A DNA stretch of 64,000 bases from Pseudomonas sp. FeN3W (GCA_030263805.2 CP136010.1:1193001-1257000), one strand, 5' to 3'; counted from the stretch's first letter, positions 16,377 to 24,074 are shown. The notes: generated from the sequence alone by a model not told the origin. Translations and numbers: made by a program.

Positions 16377-16627
16377 TGGCCACCCCCTTTCCGCTTCGCG
16401 TTACTGGCGGCGAGATAGGCGCGCAGATCGCCCAGGCGGTAGCGGATAGCTTTCGAGCCAACGCGAACGTAATTGGGGCCACCGCCGTAACAGCGGTACC
16501 AGTTAAGCGAGTTTGGTTTGAGGGACAGGAAGGCAGCAGCCTCCGCTGAGTTGACAAGTACATCGTCGGGAAGAGCGTGAAGTACAGCCAGCTCTTCGAG
16601 GGTAAGGGTTTTCGGGTGGTAAGCCAT
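16373..16627 (-). CDS. AlpA/excisionase-like helix-turn-helix protein
   Basis: An 84-residue protein of the MerR-like winged helix type (HTH_17): VLVNSAEAAAFLSLKPNSLN, then VRVGSKAIRYRLGDLRAYL. AlpA proteins of this class activate integrase or excision genes in satellites and islands. Located upstream of, and overlapping by 4 nt, the primase-helicase gene, so it likely starts the replication operon. In PICIs an AlpA-like regulator is the switch that responds to helper phage; that role is inferred from context. Confidence 0.82.
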   Translation of the reverse strand: MAYHPKTLTLEELAVLHALPDDVLVNSAEAAAFLSLKPNSLNWYRCYGGGPNYVRVGSKAIRYRLGDLRAYLAASNAKRKGGGQ

Positions 16628-16993
16628 CTCAGGGCACTCCAGCTCAGTCGTGCGGCATAGCCGCGGGAAGACTGCCCGCTGTACGTCGCGGAAAAGAACC
16701 CGTTGCTCCCTTCAGTCAAAGGGCGGGTCTCAGCTGTTCTTGCCACTGAAAGCACTTCTGGCTGGCCTGATGGCAAGCCCTCGAGCCATTGAAGCTCGAT
16801 TGGTTCATATCGTTACATGGATTTTGATCGATGAAAACCAGCACTTCCCCCGACCGTCCAGGTGCCCGCATGTCGCGTCGAAACAGACCTGATAGCTCAG
16901 CGTCAGGCGAAGCTGCGCCGCAAGCGCCACACGCGACCTGAGGAGACCGAAGGCTGCAATGTCGGCCACCGCCGGGGCTGTCGAGGCTGAAAA
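16628..16993. other. Intergenic region upstream of the AlpA-like gene
   Basis: About 370 bp without a supported gene. Short frames are present but lack ribosome sites and run into the tRNA terminator. The control region of the AlpA-primase operon should lie here; I see no clear operator. Confidence 0.45.
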
Positions 16994-17019
16994 CAAAAAA
17001 GCCACCCATTGCAGGTGGC
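16994..17019 (-). terminator. Terminator of the island-borne tRNA-Thr
   Basis: Stem GCCACC / GGTGGC with a 7-nt loop, followed on the minus strand by TTTTTT. It lies 16 bp downstream of the tRNA 3' end. Confidence 0.85.
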
Positions 17020-17034
17020 CTTTTATCGACAAAA

Positions 17035-17110
17035 TGGTGCCGCTTGCCCGACTCGAACGGGCCACCCCATCATTACGAATGATGTGCTCTACCAGATGAG
17101 CTAAAGCGGC
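17035..17110 (-). tRNA. tRNA-Thr (anticodon CGT), island-borne replacement copy
   Basis: A complete 76-nt cloverleaf on the minus strand: acceptor GCCGCTT / AAGCGGC, D stem GCTC / GAGC, anticodon stem CATCA / TGATG around TTCGTAA, T stem GCCCG / CGGGC with TTCGAGT, discriminator A and encoded CCA. All stems pair perfectly. It differs in almost every stem from the disrupted host tRNA-Thr(CGT) but keeps the same anticodon. It lies inside island B, 117 bp from the right core, with no obvious promoter of its own and with the host tRNA promoter upstream. Confidence 0.95.
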
Positions 17111-17156
17111 ATCGGCTGTCGGTGTTGTTCAATTCGTGTTTGGGACGCTCCCTTGT

Positions 17157-17169
17157 TTCGAACCAAATC
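17157..17169 (-). repeat. Inverted terminal motif, right (possible integrase arm site)
   Basis: Exact inverse complement of 7601-7613. Next to it, 17169-17203 forms a 13-bp stem with one mismatch (CGGCTG-AAGCCT / AGGCTT-CAGCCG). Both lie between the island tRNA and the right core. Confidence 0.5.
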
Positions 17170-17226
17170 GGCTGCAAGCCTAGTGCCGCAAGGCTTACAG
17201 CCGATTTATCGAGACAAAGTGCACCG

Positions 17227-17265
17227 ATTACGAATGCGCTGCTCTACCTACTGAGCTACACCGGC
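17227..17265 (-). pseudogene. 5' half of host tRNA-Thr(CGT), separated by island B
   Basis: On the minus strand from 17265: acceptor strand GCCGGTG, D arm GCTC...GAGC, anticodon 5' stem GCGCA and loop ATTCGTAAT. The sequence then switches to island DNA (CGGTGCAC). With the 3' half at 7569-7533 it totals 76 nt. The retained promoter upstream still transcribes this half into the island. Confidence 0.87.
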
Positions 17266-17277
17266 GCCAGGCCGCGG

Positions 17278-17306
17278 ATTATCGGGGGTTCTGCGGTTGG
17301 ACTCAA
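17278..17306 (-). promoter_or_regulatory. Host tRNA-Thr promoter (sigma70 type)
   Basis: On the minus strand TTGAGT (17306-17301), 17-bp spacer, GATAAT (17283-17278). The expected start falls about 5 bp before the tRNA 5' end at 17265. It reads through the truncated tRNA half into island B and towards the island tRNA-Thr. Confidence 0.7.
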
Positions 17307-17349
17307 GCCCGTGCGCATCGCCCTCGATACTGCAATCCGCATCAGGCGA

Positions 17350-18108
17350 TCAGTGCGGTCGCGACGCGGGCTGGCCGTGGTCGCGCTCCAGGTCGTGCTT
17401 GACCTGGCCGGCCAGTTGCTCGCCTTCGGCGCTGGCCATCGCGTAGCCCTCTCGGGCCTTGTCCTTGATCTTGCCGGTCAGCTCGTCACTCTTCCGGCCC
17501 ATCAGTTCGTCTTCACGACGGGTCGGTGGAACCGAGGCCGCCAGCAGCGCGCCGAGAGCGATACCCATGGCGCCAAGTGCCAGCGGTTGTTCGTTGAGTA
17601 GTTGAGTGAAACCGCCGCGTGCACGGTCTGCGGTGTGCCTCAGGCTTTCCGCGGCGTGCCGGCTGGAGTCGCTGACACGATGACGGGCATTGCCCAGTGA
17701 GCTGGAGGCGCTATGACTCATCTGCGCCGCCTTGTCTTTGATGCCACTGCCCTGCTGCTTGAGATTAGAGGCCTTGTCGGCCAGTTTATCGGTCATCGAC
17801 GGACCGGTTGAAACGCTGTCGCTGTAGTCCGGGCGGCGGTTCTGCCCGGCCATCAGCCATACCAGACCGATAGAGGTGAGCAGCGTCGGTACCGGGTTGG
17901 CCTTAACGGTATCGGTGAGGTTGTGCAGGAACTCACCGCCGCCGCCTTTGGCATAACCGAGGGCGGTATCGATCATCTGTCCGGGGGAGAGCTTGCTTTC
18001 CAGCGCGTGGACGATGTTGCCGATTTCGGCGCGCTGCTGGTCGATCTCGCGCTCCAGCGTGTCCGGATCCTTTTGTGCTTCTATGTCAACCTGGTTATGC
18101 GTGCTCAT
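17350..18108 (-). CDS. DUF3618 domain membrane-stress protein
   Basis: A 252-residue protein. The N-terminal DUF3618 signature is clear (LEREIDQQRAEIGNIVHALE, then LSPGQMIDTALGYAKGGGGE). A hydrophobic segment (VPTLLTSIGLVWLMAG) and a second one (PLALGAMGIALGALLAASVP) flank a long helical stretch rich in K, A and S. Last gene of a three-gene cluster; its start overlaps the stop of the holin-X-like gene by 4 nt. Such clusters are common in Pseudomonas and are thought to act in envelope or osmotic stress; the molecular role is not known. Confidence 0.82.
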   Translation of the reverse strand: MSTHNQVDIEAQKDPDTLEREIDQQRAEIGNIVHALESKLSPGQMIDTALGYAKGGGGEFLHNLTDTVKANPVPTLLTSIGLVWLMAGQNRRPDYSDSVSTGPSMTDKLADKASNLKQQGSGIKDKAAQMSHSASSSLGNARHRVSDSSRHAAESLRHTADRARGGFTQLLNEQPLALGAMGIALGALLAASVPPTRREDELMGRKSDELTGKIKDKAREGYAMASAEGEQLAGQVKHDLERDHGQPASRPH

Positions 18109-18530
18109 GCGTGCCCCCTTACGACTTCTTTATCCTTTTGCAGCGAATGGATGGTGCGGTCGGGTTTGAACGAAGAGGCTTCGAATTTCTTCTTGCCGGC
18201 CGAGACCATGATCAGGCCGATGACCACCACGACCACGCCGACGATCAACGCGGCCAGCCAGGGTTCCATCATGGTGCTGAGGAAGTAGACCGCCGACATC
18301 AGCAGGATGATAAAGCCAGCCAGGAGCACCGCACCGCCAGTTGCGACGCTGGCAGCGCCAGCCTTGGTGGCACGCAGCGATTCGTTCAGTTCGGCCTTGG
18401 CCAGCGCCAATTCCTTGGTGAACAGCGACGGCACTTCGCGGGTCAGCTGCCGTAGCAAACCGCCGACAGAGTTATCGTGCTCGGAGTTGCCGGGTTCGTA
18501 AGGCGAATTGAGGTTGCGTTGCTCGTTCAT
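18105..18530 (-). CDS. Holin-X/DUF1469 family membrane protein
   Basis: A 141-residue protein with the family's N-terminal helix (LLRQLTREVPSLFTKELALA) and two adjacent membrane helices (VATGGAVLLAGFIILLMSAV and AALIVGVVVVVIGLIMVSAG). The family name comes from similarity to holins, but these chromosomal members are not lysis proteins. It overlaps both neighbours by 4 nt, so all three genes are translationally coupled. Confidence 0.85.
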   Translation of the reverse strand: MNEQRNLNSPYEPGNSEHDNSVGGLLRQLTREVPSLFTKELALAKAELNESLRATKAGAASVATGGAVLLAGFIILLMSAVYFLSTMMEPWLAALIVGVVVVVIGLIMVSAGKKKFEASSFKPDRTIHSLQKDKEVVRGHA

Positions 18531-19294
18531 CGATTAAGCCCTCCGTTTGTGCCTTTACCAGTGCCGCCTATGCCATTGGTGCTGCCCGTGGACGGCGCCA
18601 TGCCAGCGTTGCTTACGCTGCCGACGGTATTGCCCGGTGCGCCACTGGAAATACGCGAGTCCAGTTCGGACTGGCTTGGCAGGGTCTCGGCGGTCACGTC
18701 TGCCGGAACGCCGAGCGGCGATGTCGGATGCGGGCGACTGGCGTCGGAATGACCGTAGTCGGTCGTCGGTTCGCGAGCAGCGGATTCAGCCCGGTGGCTG
18801 GAAGCGCGGGCGAAACGGGTCAAGCCGAATCCAAGCGCAACGCTGCCGGCAATGAACAGGCCCGGATTGTTGCGAGCCAAGCGATTGACCTCGCCTACCA
18901 GTTCATCGACGCTCTTGCCGCGCAGGTTGTCAGCCAGGTCGACCATGCTCTGCGCCATGTCGGAGACGTAATGGGACAGGCCCGTGCGATCCTGGTTTTC
19001 AAGTTCCGCCGCTGCCGCCTTGGCACTTTGGGCAACCTTTTCCAGCTCATCGGCGGCCGTACCGCGGTAGCTGTCCAGCTGTGCCTTGCCCTGGTTCTTG
19101 ACCTGCTCGCCGGCTTCGCGCGCCTTCGCCTTGAGCTCCTCGGCACTCGGAGCGGAAGCTGAGCTGCTCGTCTGCGTGGTGCCAGCCTGGCCCGTCTGGC
19201 CGGTGGGCTGAGCGGAAGTGCTCGTTGACTGGACGTTGGCGTCGGTTCTGGCTTGACCGCCGTAACCTGTGATCTCTTCATCGGGTGTCGTCAT
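18527..19294 (-). CDS. Stress-associated membrane protein with long coiled-coil region
   Basis: First gene of the cluster. ATG 19294 is chosen because AGGTGG lies 5-6 nt upstream; a GTG at 19303 overlaps that site. The 255 residues comprise a T/S/Q-rich N-terminus, an apolipoprotein-like helical region (AEELKAKAREAGEQVKNQGK, then ELEKVAQSAKAAAAELE), a hydrophobic helix (NNPGLFIAGSVALGFGLTRF) and a G/S/T-rich tail. It resembles proteins annotated as nutrient-deprivation-induced. Function is unproven. Confidence 0.75.
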   Translation of the reverse strand: MTTPDEEITGYGGQARTDANVQSTSTSAQPTGQTGQAGTTQTSSSASAPSAEELKAKAREAGEQVKNQGKAQLDSYRGTAADELEKVAQSAKAAAAELENQDRTGLSHYVSDMAQSMVDLADNLRGKSVDELVGEVNRLARNNPGLFIAGSVALGFGLTRFARASSHRAESAAREPTTDYGHSDASRPHPTSPLGVPADVTAETLPSQSELDSRISSGAPGNTVGSVSNAGMAPSTGSTNGIGGTGKGTNGGLNR

Positions 19295-19696
19295 TTTGTC
19301 CACCTTTTATAGGGTCATAGGGTTTGGCCGGATGACCACGGTCCGTGAAGCACAGCAATGCGGGGTTCCGCGGCTGTGCGATTTCAATACGCACATAAAT
19401 GGTGACCGGACCCCAATTTTCGAGTTCCGTGATTTTGGCCAGGCGGTACGGGGCCTCGAGGCCGATACTTACCTGCGGCGCTCGACAGAGAGCGAAGACG
19501 TGTAACGGCGAGATCCAATGACGATCTGCCTGCGATGGCGCGCAGCCGGCGTGCGGCTTGGCTTACGACAATGTGTGGGCCGAACAAGCGAAACGGCAAA
19601 AGCACTGCAGCTGTGACCAGCGGGTCAGCTCAATAGGCAAAACGACCCGTTACAGCGAGCCGACGAGCTGTAACTGCCATACAAGTACCGGAACGC
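19295..19696. other. Intergenic region with no visible gene
   Basis: About 400 bp upstream of the membrane-stress cluster. The short frames lack ribosome sites and typical codon use. It must contain the cluster's promoter; none is obvious. Confidence 0.45.
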
Positions 19697-19722
19697 AAAA
19701 ACGGGCCCCCAGGGGCCCGTTC
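19697..19722 (-). terminator. Terminator of the GH5 gene
   Basis: Stem ACGGGCCCC / GGGGCCCGT with a 2-3 nt loop, followed on the minus strand by TTTTTGCG. It lies 20 bp after the GH5 stop codon. Confidence 0.88.
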
Positions 19723-19741
19723 TTGCTTGCGCGGATTGTCG

Positions 19742-21823
19742 TTACAGCGGACCGATGCTGGTGCAGCTGTTTGCGGTTTTGGCGTGCTTCTGCAGAACCG
19801 GCAGCTGCGGACGGTGCTTGCCGCTGCTTACGTCCAGGGACATCGCGTACTCGCCCCACCAGGGACCGGCAGCCCAATAGGTGCTCGGGATGCAGTTCTG
19901 ACGCAGGTAGGCCAGCAGGTTATCGGTTGCGACGATGGCCGAGGGCGAGAAATCCGGTACGCCGTGCTCACCGATGTAGCCGCGCAGTTTGTGCTGCTTG
20001 AGCCAGTCGACGAAGGGCTTGACGCGGTTGACGCCAATCATCGGGTCGAACTTCTCGGCCTTGTCGAAGTAGTTGCCCGAGAAATCCTTGTCCACGTACA
20101 TGTGCGCTTCGTAAACCAGATTGTTCTTCGGATCGCGCATCCACGGGTTGGTGACCAGCTGAGTGTTGTAGTGCGGCCAGTGGAAAGCGCTCGACCAGCG
20201 ATCGCCTGCTACGTAGATCCAGCGCTTGGAGTCGACGGTGCGGATTGCCTGAGCAGCCGCCAGGGCAGCCTGCGGCCAGAGCCCGTTGGTCGAGTGCGGC
20301 TCGTTCATCAGGCCGTAGCCTTCGACGGCCGGGTGGTTCACTACTTGCTGCACGATCTGCTTCCATACCGCGGCGAAGGAACTGATGGGCACTTCTTTGG
20401 AGCCGATCAGCTTGCCGTAATAACGGTAGTAGTTGTGCAGGTCGAGAATCACCTTGACGTTGTGCTTCTGCGCGAAATCCAGCGACTGCTTCAGACGGGC
20501 GAACTCCTCGGCGTTCAGCGGAGAGTTCAGCTTGGGCTGGATACGCTCCCAGAGGAACGGCAGGCGAACCAGCGGCATGCCCAGGTCGGAATACTTCTTG
20601 TAGTACGACTCGGCAGGATAGGTGTAGTTGGTGCCATGCTTGCCGGGAACAACCGAGGGACCGAAGCCGGCGCCGGACAGATTGACGCCAACCAGCAGCG
20701 GCTTGCCATTGGTGGTGTCAGGTGCGGTGGGCACCGGAGCCGGTGCTGGCTCTACCGGTGGGGTAGTCAGAGCAGGAGACGAAGGAGTGCCGGTCGACGT
20801 ACTGACCACCGAGATGGTCTTCGGATAGCCCAGGGTCGTACCGTTGATTACCGCGCCGTCAAGAAAGACGCTCATGTTGCTGCCGACCAGCTGAGCGCGC
20901 AGCACCTTGCGGGTCTGACCATCAGCGAGCCTCACCAAAGCGCCAGCCTTGAATGCCGCCACGTTGGCGCTGCTTGCCTGGATGGAGAAGCCTGCAGCGG
21001 TACGGTACATACCGTTGAGCCATTGAGCATTGGTGTAGTTGTTCAGGTTGCTGGTGGCGATGACCGAAGGGGTCGGAGCACTGGGCGCCGGAGTCGGAGC
21101 CGGGCTGGTAGTCGAAGTTGTAGCCAGCGCCAACTTGTTGGGTGCGCCGACGACACTTCCGTTAACTGCCGCACCTTCCAGATAGACGCTCATATTGGCG
21201 CCAACAACTTGTACCTGGGTAATTTTGCGAACCTGGCCATCTGCCAGTTTTGCTGTCGCTCCAACTTTGAAAGCAGCCTTGTTGGCAGCGCTTGCCGGAA
21301 TGGAGAAGCCCGGCGACTTACGCCATACACCATTGAGCCAATCATTGTTGGTGAATGCGTTGATGCTGGTCGAGTGCGCAGTAACGGTAGGCGGTGTAGT
21401 GATCGGAGCAGAAGTGTCCGGGGCCGTTACGGCCGTGCTGCCGATGGTGACCACTTGCGGTGCGCCAACCTTGTTGCCGTCCAGCTTTGCACCTTCCAGG
21501 AAGATGCTCATGTTGCTGCCGACGATTTGCGCGCGGCTGATCTTGCGTACCTGACCGTCTGCCAGTCGTACCGAAGCGCCGGCCACGAACGCGGCGCGGT
21601 TTGCGGAGGTGGCGGGGATCGAGAAGCCGGCGCCGGTGCGCCAGATACCGTTCAGCCAATCGCTGTTGGTGAACGCGTTGATCTTGGCGGAAACCGATAC
21701 AGCGGCAACCGAGGATGCAGCGGCATAAGGCGTGGTTACAACAGTGGCGCCACCCAGCAGAACAGCGGCAGCGATGGAAGCGACGAGTGCCTTGCGGGCA
21801 CCGGAAAACAGGTTGGTGGACAT
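19742..21823 (-). CDS. Secreted glycoside hydrolase family 5 (cellulase-like) with three N-terminal repeats
   Basis: Hydrolyses beta-glycosidic bonds, probably of a beta-glucan, outside the cell. The 693 residues start with a long signal peptide (about 1-36). Three repeats of about 75 residues begin near 48, 157 and 259; each has a WLNGxxR motif and an RLADGQxRKxxxxQxVGxNMSxxL core, joined by S/T/P-rich linkers. The catalytic GH5 domain starts near 373 (LLVGVNLSGAGFG). The acid/base glutamate is in GLMNEPH (about 506) and the nucleophile in GYIGEHG (about 619). The repeats may bind carbohydrate or the cell surface. Substrate is not shown by the sequence. Confidence 0.9.
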   Translation of the reverse strand: MSTNLFSGARKALVASIAAAVLLGGATVVTTPYAAASSVAAVSVSAKINAFTNSDWLNGIWRTGAGFSIPATSANRAAFVAGASVRLADGQVRKISRAQIVGSNMSIFLEGAKLDGNKVGAPQVVTIGSTAVTAPDTSAPITTPPTVTAHSTSINAFTNNDWLNGVWRKSPGFSIPASAANKAAFKVGATAKLADGQVRKITQVQVVGANMSVYLEGAAVNGSVVGAPNKLALATTSTTSPAPTPAPSAPTPSVIATSNLNNYTNAQWLNGMYRTAAGFSIQASSANVAAFKAGALVRLADGQTRKVLRAQLVGSNMSVFLDGAVINGTTLGYPKTISVVSTSTGTPSSPALTTPPVEPAPAPVPTAPDTTNGKPLLVGVNLSGAGFGPSVVPGKHGTNYTYPAESYYKKYSDLGMPLVRLPFLWERIQPKLNSPLNAEEFARLKQSLDFAQKHNVKVILDLHNYYRYYGKLIGSKEVPISSFAAVWKQIVQQVVNHPAVEGYGLMNEPHSTNGLWPQAALAAAQAIRTVDSKRWIYVAGDRWSSAFHWPHYNTQLVTNPWMRDPKNNLVYEAHMYVDKDFSGNYFDKAEKFDPMIGVNRVKPFVDWLKQHKLRGYIGEHGVPDFSPSAIVATDNLLAYLRQNCIPSTYWAAGPWWGEYAMSLDVSSGKHRPQLPVLQKHAKTANSCTSIGPL

Positions 21824-22354
21824 TGAGTCTCTCCGGAACTTACTACTTCAAAGGCGGAGCCTTCGAAAAGAAACGGGAGGTCGATAAGTCGTGGGGCGTT
21901 GCTCTTGAAGAGGGTCGCGGTGTCACAACAAACGAACCGTTCACAAGAAATTTCCCGCCGTCCACCCCCTGAACAAACCGGTCAATCGTCTTGCGTGGCG
22001 GCTTTATAATAGGTTCAAAAAATTAATGGAAATTTTTTTGCCAGTAATAGATCGCCAGAAAAACGCCATAAACAGAAAATAACATTAATATGCCATTACG
22101 CACACGGCGGTAGATGTCGAATTGATATTGCGTTTAACCGCCCTAGTTGGTTACTTGACGCAAAAACAAGCGCCGACTTTTTGAACTTTGGCAATTATTA
22201 AAGGGATTAACCGCTATCGATCTTGCCGACGAACGGTATATGGTGGAGAGGTGAATAGCCCTCTGCTTGGGATAAAAACCAAGTGTCGGAAGCAACCGAT
22301 TTTCGTCGGCCGATGGCTGTCCGATGCCTTACCGAACGACGAAACGGAGGCACC
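21824..22354. other. AT-rich intergenic region upstream of the GH5 gene
   Basis: About 530 bp, divergent between the GH5 gene and the DUF2945 gene. The middle (about 22000-22200) is clearly more AT-rich than its surroundings with several A and T runs. It contains no coding frame that I can support and probably serves as a control region. Confidence 0.45.
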
Positions 22355-22567
22355 ATGAGCCATAAGTACAAAGTGGGCGATCACGTCAGCTGGAATTCGG
22401 AAGCGGGACGGGTCAGCGGCCACATCACCCGAGTGCACACGGCCGACACCGAATTCATGGGCCGCACACGGCGCGCCAGCCCGGACGCCCCGCAATACGA
22501 GATCAAGAGCGACAAGACCGACCATGTGGCGATGCATAAAGAGTCGGCACTAAGGAAGCTGAGCTGA
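22355..22567 (+). CDS. DUF2945 (TUDOR-like) protein
   Basis: A 70-residue protein with GGAGG at 4-5 nt before ATG 22355; an upstream in-frame codon at 22283 adds unrelated sequence. It shows the family pattern YKVGDHVSWNSEAGRVSGHI, then YEIKSDKTDHVAMHKESALR. These small single-domain proteins resemble SH3/TUDOR folds; their role is not established. It is followed 3 bp later by a DUF488 gene, with which it probably forms an operon. Confidence 0.9.
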   Translation: MSHKYKVGDHVSWNSEAGRVSGHITRVHTADTEFMGRTRRASPDAPQYEIKSDKTDHVAMHKESALRKLS

Positions 22568-22570
22568 GGC

Positions 22571-23152
22571 ATGGCTCAACCAGCCACGGTGTGGACCATC
22601 GGCCACTCGACGCGCTCGCTGGAGCAACTGATCGAGATACTGCGCCACCATCAGATCGAGGCCATCGCCGACGTCCGCCGCTTTCCCGGCTCAAGGCGAT
22701 TGCCGCAGTTCAGCGAGGCAGCCCTGCGCGAAGGTCTGGAAGCGCACGGGCTGCACTATCAATGGATCGAGGAACTGGGCGGCAGACGGCGGCCTCTGAA
22801 GGATTCGTCAAACCTGGCGTGGCGCAACAGCTCCTTTCGCGGCTATGCCGACCATCTGCGCAGCGATGAATTCGACCGCGGCCTGCAGCGCCTACTGGAA
22901 ATGGCGGCGCAACGACGCACGGCGATGATGTGCGCCGAGCTGCTCTGGTGGCGCTGCCATCGTTCGCTGGTCTCGGACGTGTTGAAAATCCGCGGTATCG
23001 AAGTCCTGCATATCCAGGACGAGAAGCCGCCGGCCGCCCACCCGTTCACCGCCCCCGCCCGCCTGGTCGACGGGCAGCTGAGCTATGCGGAGGGCAAAGG
23101 CGAGTCGTTGAGAAAGGATGCCGGCAGCGGGCAGATCAGCCTGGATCTGTAG
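22571..23152 (+). CDS. DUF488 family protein
   Basis: A 193-residue protein. The N-terminal WTIGHSTRSLEQLIEILRHH, the middle IADVRRFPGSRRLPQF and the MMCAELLWWRCHRSLVSDVL stretch define DUF488. In this family a cysteine and arginines of the last motif are conserved, which suggests an enzyme, but no reaction is established. It sits 3 bp after the DUF2945 gene. A GC-rich hairpin follows the stop. Confidence 0.9.
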   Translation: MAQPATVWTIGHSTRSLEQLIEILRHHQIEAIADVRRFPGSRRLPQFSEAALREGLEAHGLHYQWIEELGGRRRPLKDSSNLAWRNSSFRGYADHLRSDEFDRGLQRLLEMAAQRRTAMMCAELLWWRCHRSLVSDVLKIRGIEVLHIQDEKPPAAHPFTAPARLVDGQLSYAEGKGESLRKDAGSGQISLDL

Positions 23153-23157
23153 CAGCC

Positions 23158-23184
23158 GCCGGGTGGTCATTGCGACCACCCGGC
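23158..23184. terminator. GC-rich hairpin between convergent genes
   Basis: Stem GCCGGGTGGTC / GACCACCCGGC with a 5-nt loop, between the DUF488 stop and the convergent cvfB stop. There is no T tract on either side, so termination is likely but weaker in evidence. Confidence 0.55.
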
Positions 23185-23196
23185 TATGGGATTGGC

Positions 23197-24033
23197 TCAG
23201 GCGCGTTCGATGCGATCCGGGTGGATGACGATACGACCCTGCTTGTAAAGACCACCGATGGCCTTCTTGAAGTTGCCCTTGCTGACGCCGAAGCGACGGG
23301 CTATTTCCTCGGCCGGGCTCTTGTCGCTGACGTCCAGCGAGCCCTGGTTTTCTTCCAGTTTCTGCAGGATCAACGCTTGCAGGGCATCGGTCGCCTCGCT
23401 GCCCACCGGCTGCAGGCTCAGGCTGATCTTGCCGTCGGGCCGCAGCTCCTTGATATAGCCGCGCTCACGCATGCCTCCACGGAGGAACTTGAACACCTCG
23501 TTCTTGTGGATAAGCCCCCAGTGCTGGCCATTGATGATCGCCTTGAAACCGAGCTCGGTCGCCTCGACGATCAGCAGGTCCACCGCCTCTCCTACCTTGT
23601 AATTCGCCGGGGTCTTGTCCAGGTAGCGATCCAGGCGTGCCGTGGCGGTAATGCGCCGGGTGCGCTTGTCGATGTAAACGTAAACCACGCAGTAATCACC
23701 GACCTGCAGCGGCCGCTTCTCTTCCGAGTGCGGCAAGAGCAGGTCCTTGGGTAGTCCCCAGTCGAGAAACAATCCGACCCGGTTGATCTCGGCCACCTTC
23801 AGACTGGCGAATTCACCGACCTGCACCTTGGGCTTTTCGGTGGTGGCGATCAGCTTGTCCTCGCTGTCGAGGTATATGAAGACGTTCAGCCAGTCGTCCA
23901 CCTCGGTCGGCATGTCCTTGGGGATGTAGCGGTTGGGCAGCAGGATTTCGCCGTCCGGGCCGCCATCGAGGTAGAGGCCGAAACCGGTGTGCTTGACGAT
24001 CTGCAGGCTGTTGTAACGTCCGATGGCGGCCAT
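23197..24033 (-). CDS. cvfB: CvfB family S1-domain RNA-binding protein
   Basis: A 278-residue protein with tandem S1-like domains (YNSLQIVKHTGFGLYLDGG, then KVAEINRVGLFLDWGLPKDL, then LLIVEATELGFKAIINGQHW) and a C-terminal winged helix (AEEIARRFGVSKGNFKKAIG). This is the layout of YitL/CvfB, a virulence and RNA-metabolism factor first described in Gram-positive bacteria and widespread in Pseudomonas. Length fits the family. It stands alone, convergent with the DUF488 gene. Confidence 0.9.
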   Translation of the reverse strand: MAAIGRYNSLQIVKHTGFGLYLDGGPDGEILLPNRYIPKDMPTEVDDWLNVFIYLDSEDKLIATTEKPKVQVGEFASLKVAEINRVGLFLDWGLPKDLLLPHSEEKRPLQVGDYCVVYVYIDKRTRRITATARLDRYLDKTPANYKVGEAVDLLIVEATELGFKAIINGQHWGLIHKNEVFKFLRGGMRERGYIKELRPDGKISLSLQPVGSEATDALQALILQKLEENQGSLDVSDKSPAEEIARRFGVSKGNFKKAIGGLYKQGRIVIHPDRIERA

Positions 24034-24074
24034 GTGGGCGGTCCCGAGTGTAAAGGCGGCGATTCTAGCGCCAG

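Larger units (their letters stand above)
7579..17226. mobile_element. Element B: PICI-like phage satellite island in the anticodon loop of tRNA-Thr(CGT)
   Basis: A 9.65-kb island between the two halves of the host tRNA-Thr gene. It encodes an integrase at one end, an AlpA-like protein and a primase-helicase at the other, a terminase small subunit with three to five small phage-like genes, and a two-gene cargo unit. There are no capsid, portal, tail or lysis genes, so it is not a prophage. Carrying its own terS and replication genes without virion genes is the pattern of phage-inducible chromosomal islands. It also brings a complete tRNA-Thr(CGT). Ends were placed at the shared ATTCGTAAT core (7570-7578 and 17227-17235). 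Confidence 0.82.

Noticed and set aside
16831..16938. 36-residue plus-strand frame upstream of the island tRNA
   Set aside because: No ribosome binding site and no similarity to anything recognised.
7579..17226. Reading island B as a normal prophage
   Set aside because: No capsid, portal, tail, large terminase or lysis gene is present in 9.6 kb; a satellite explains the gene set better.
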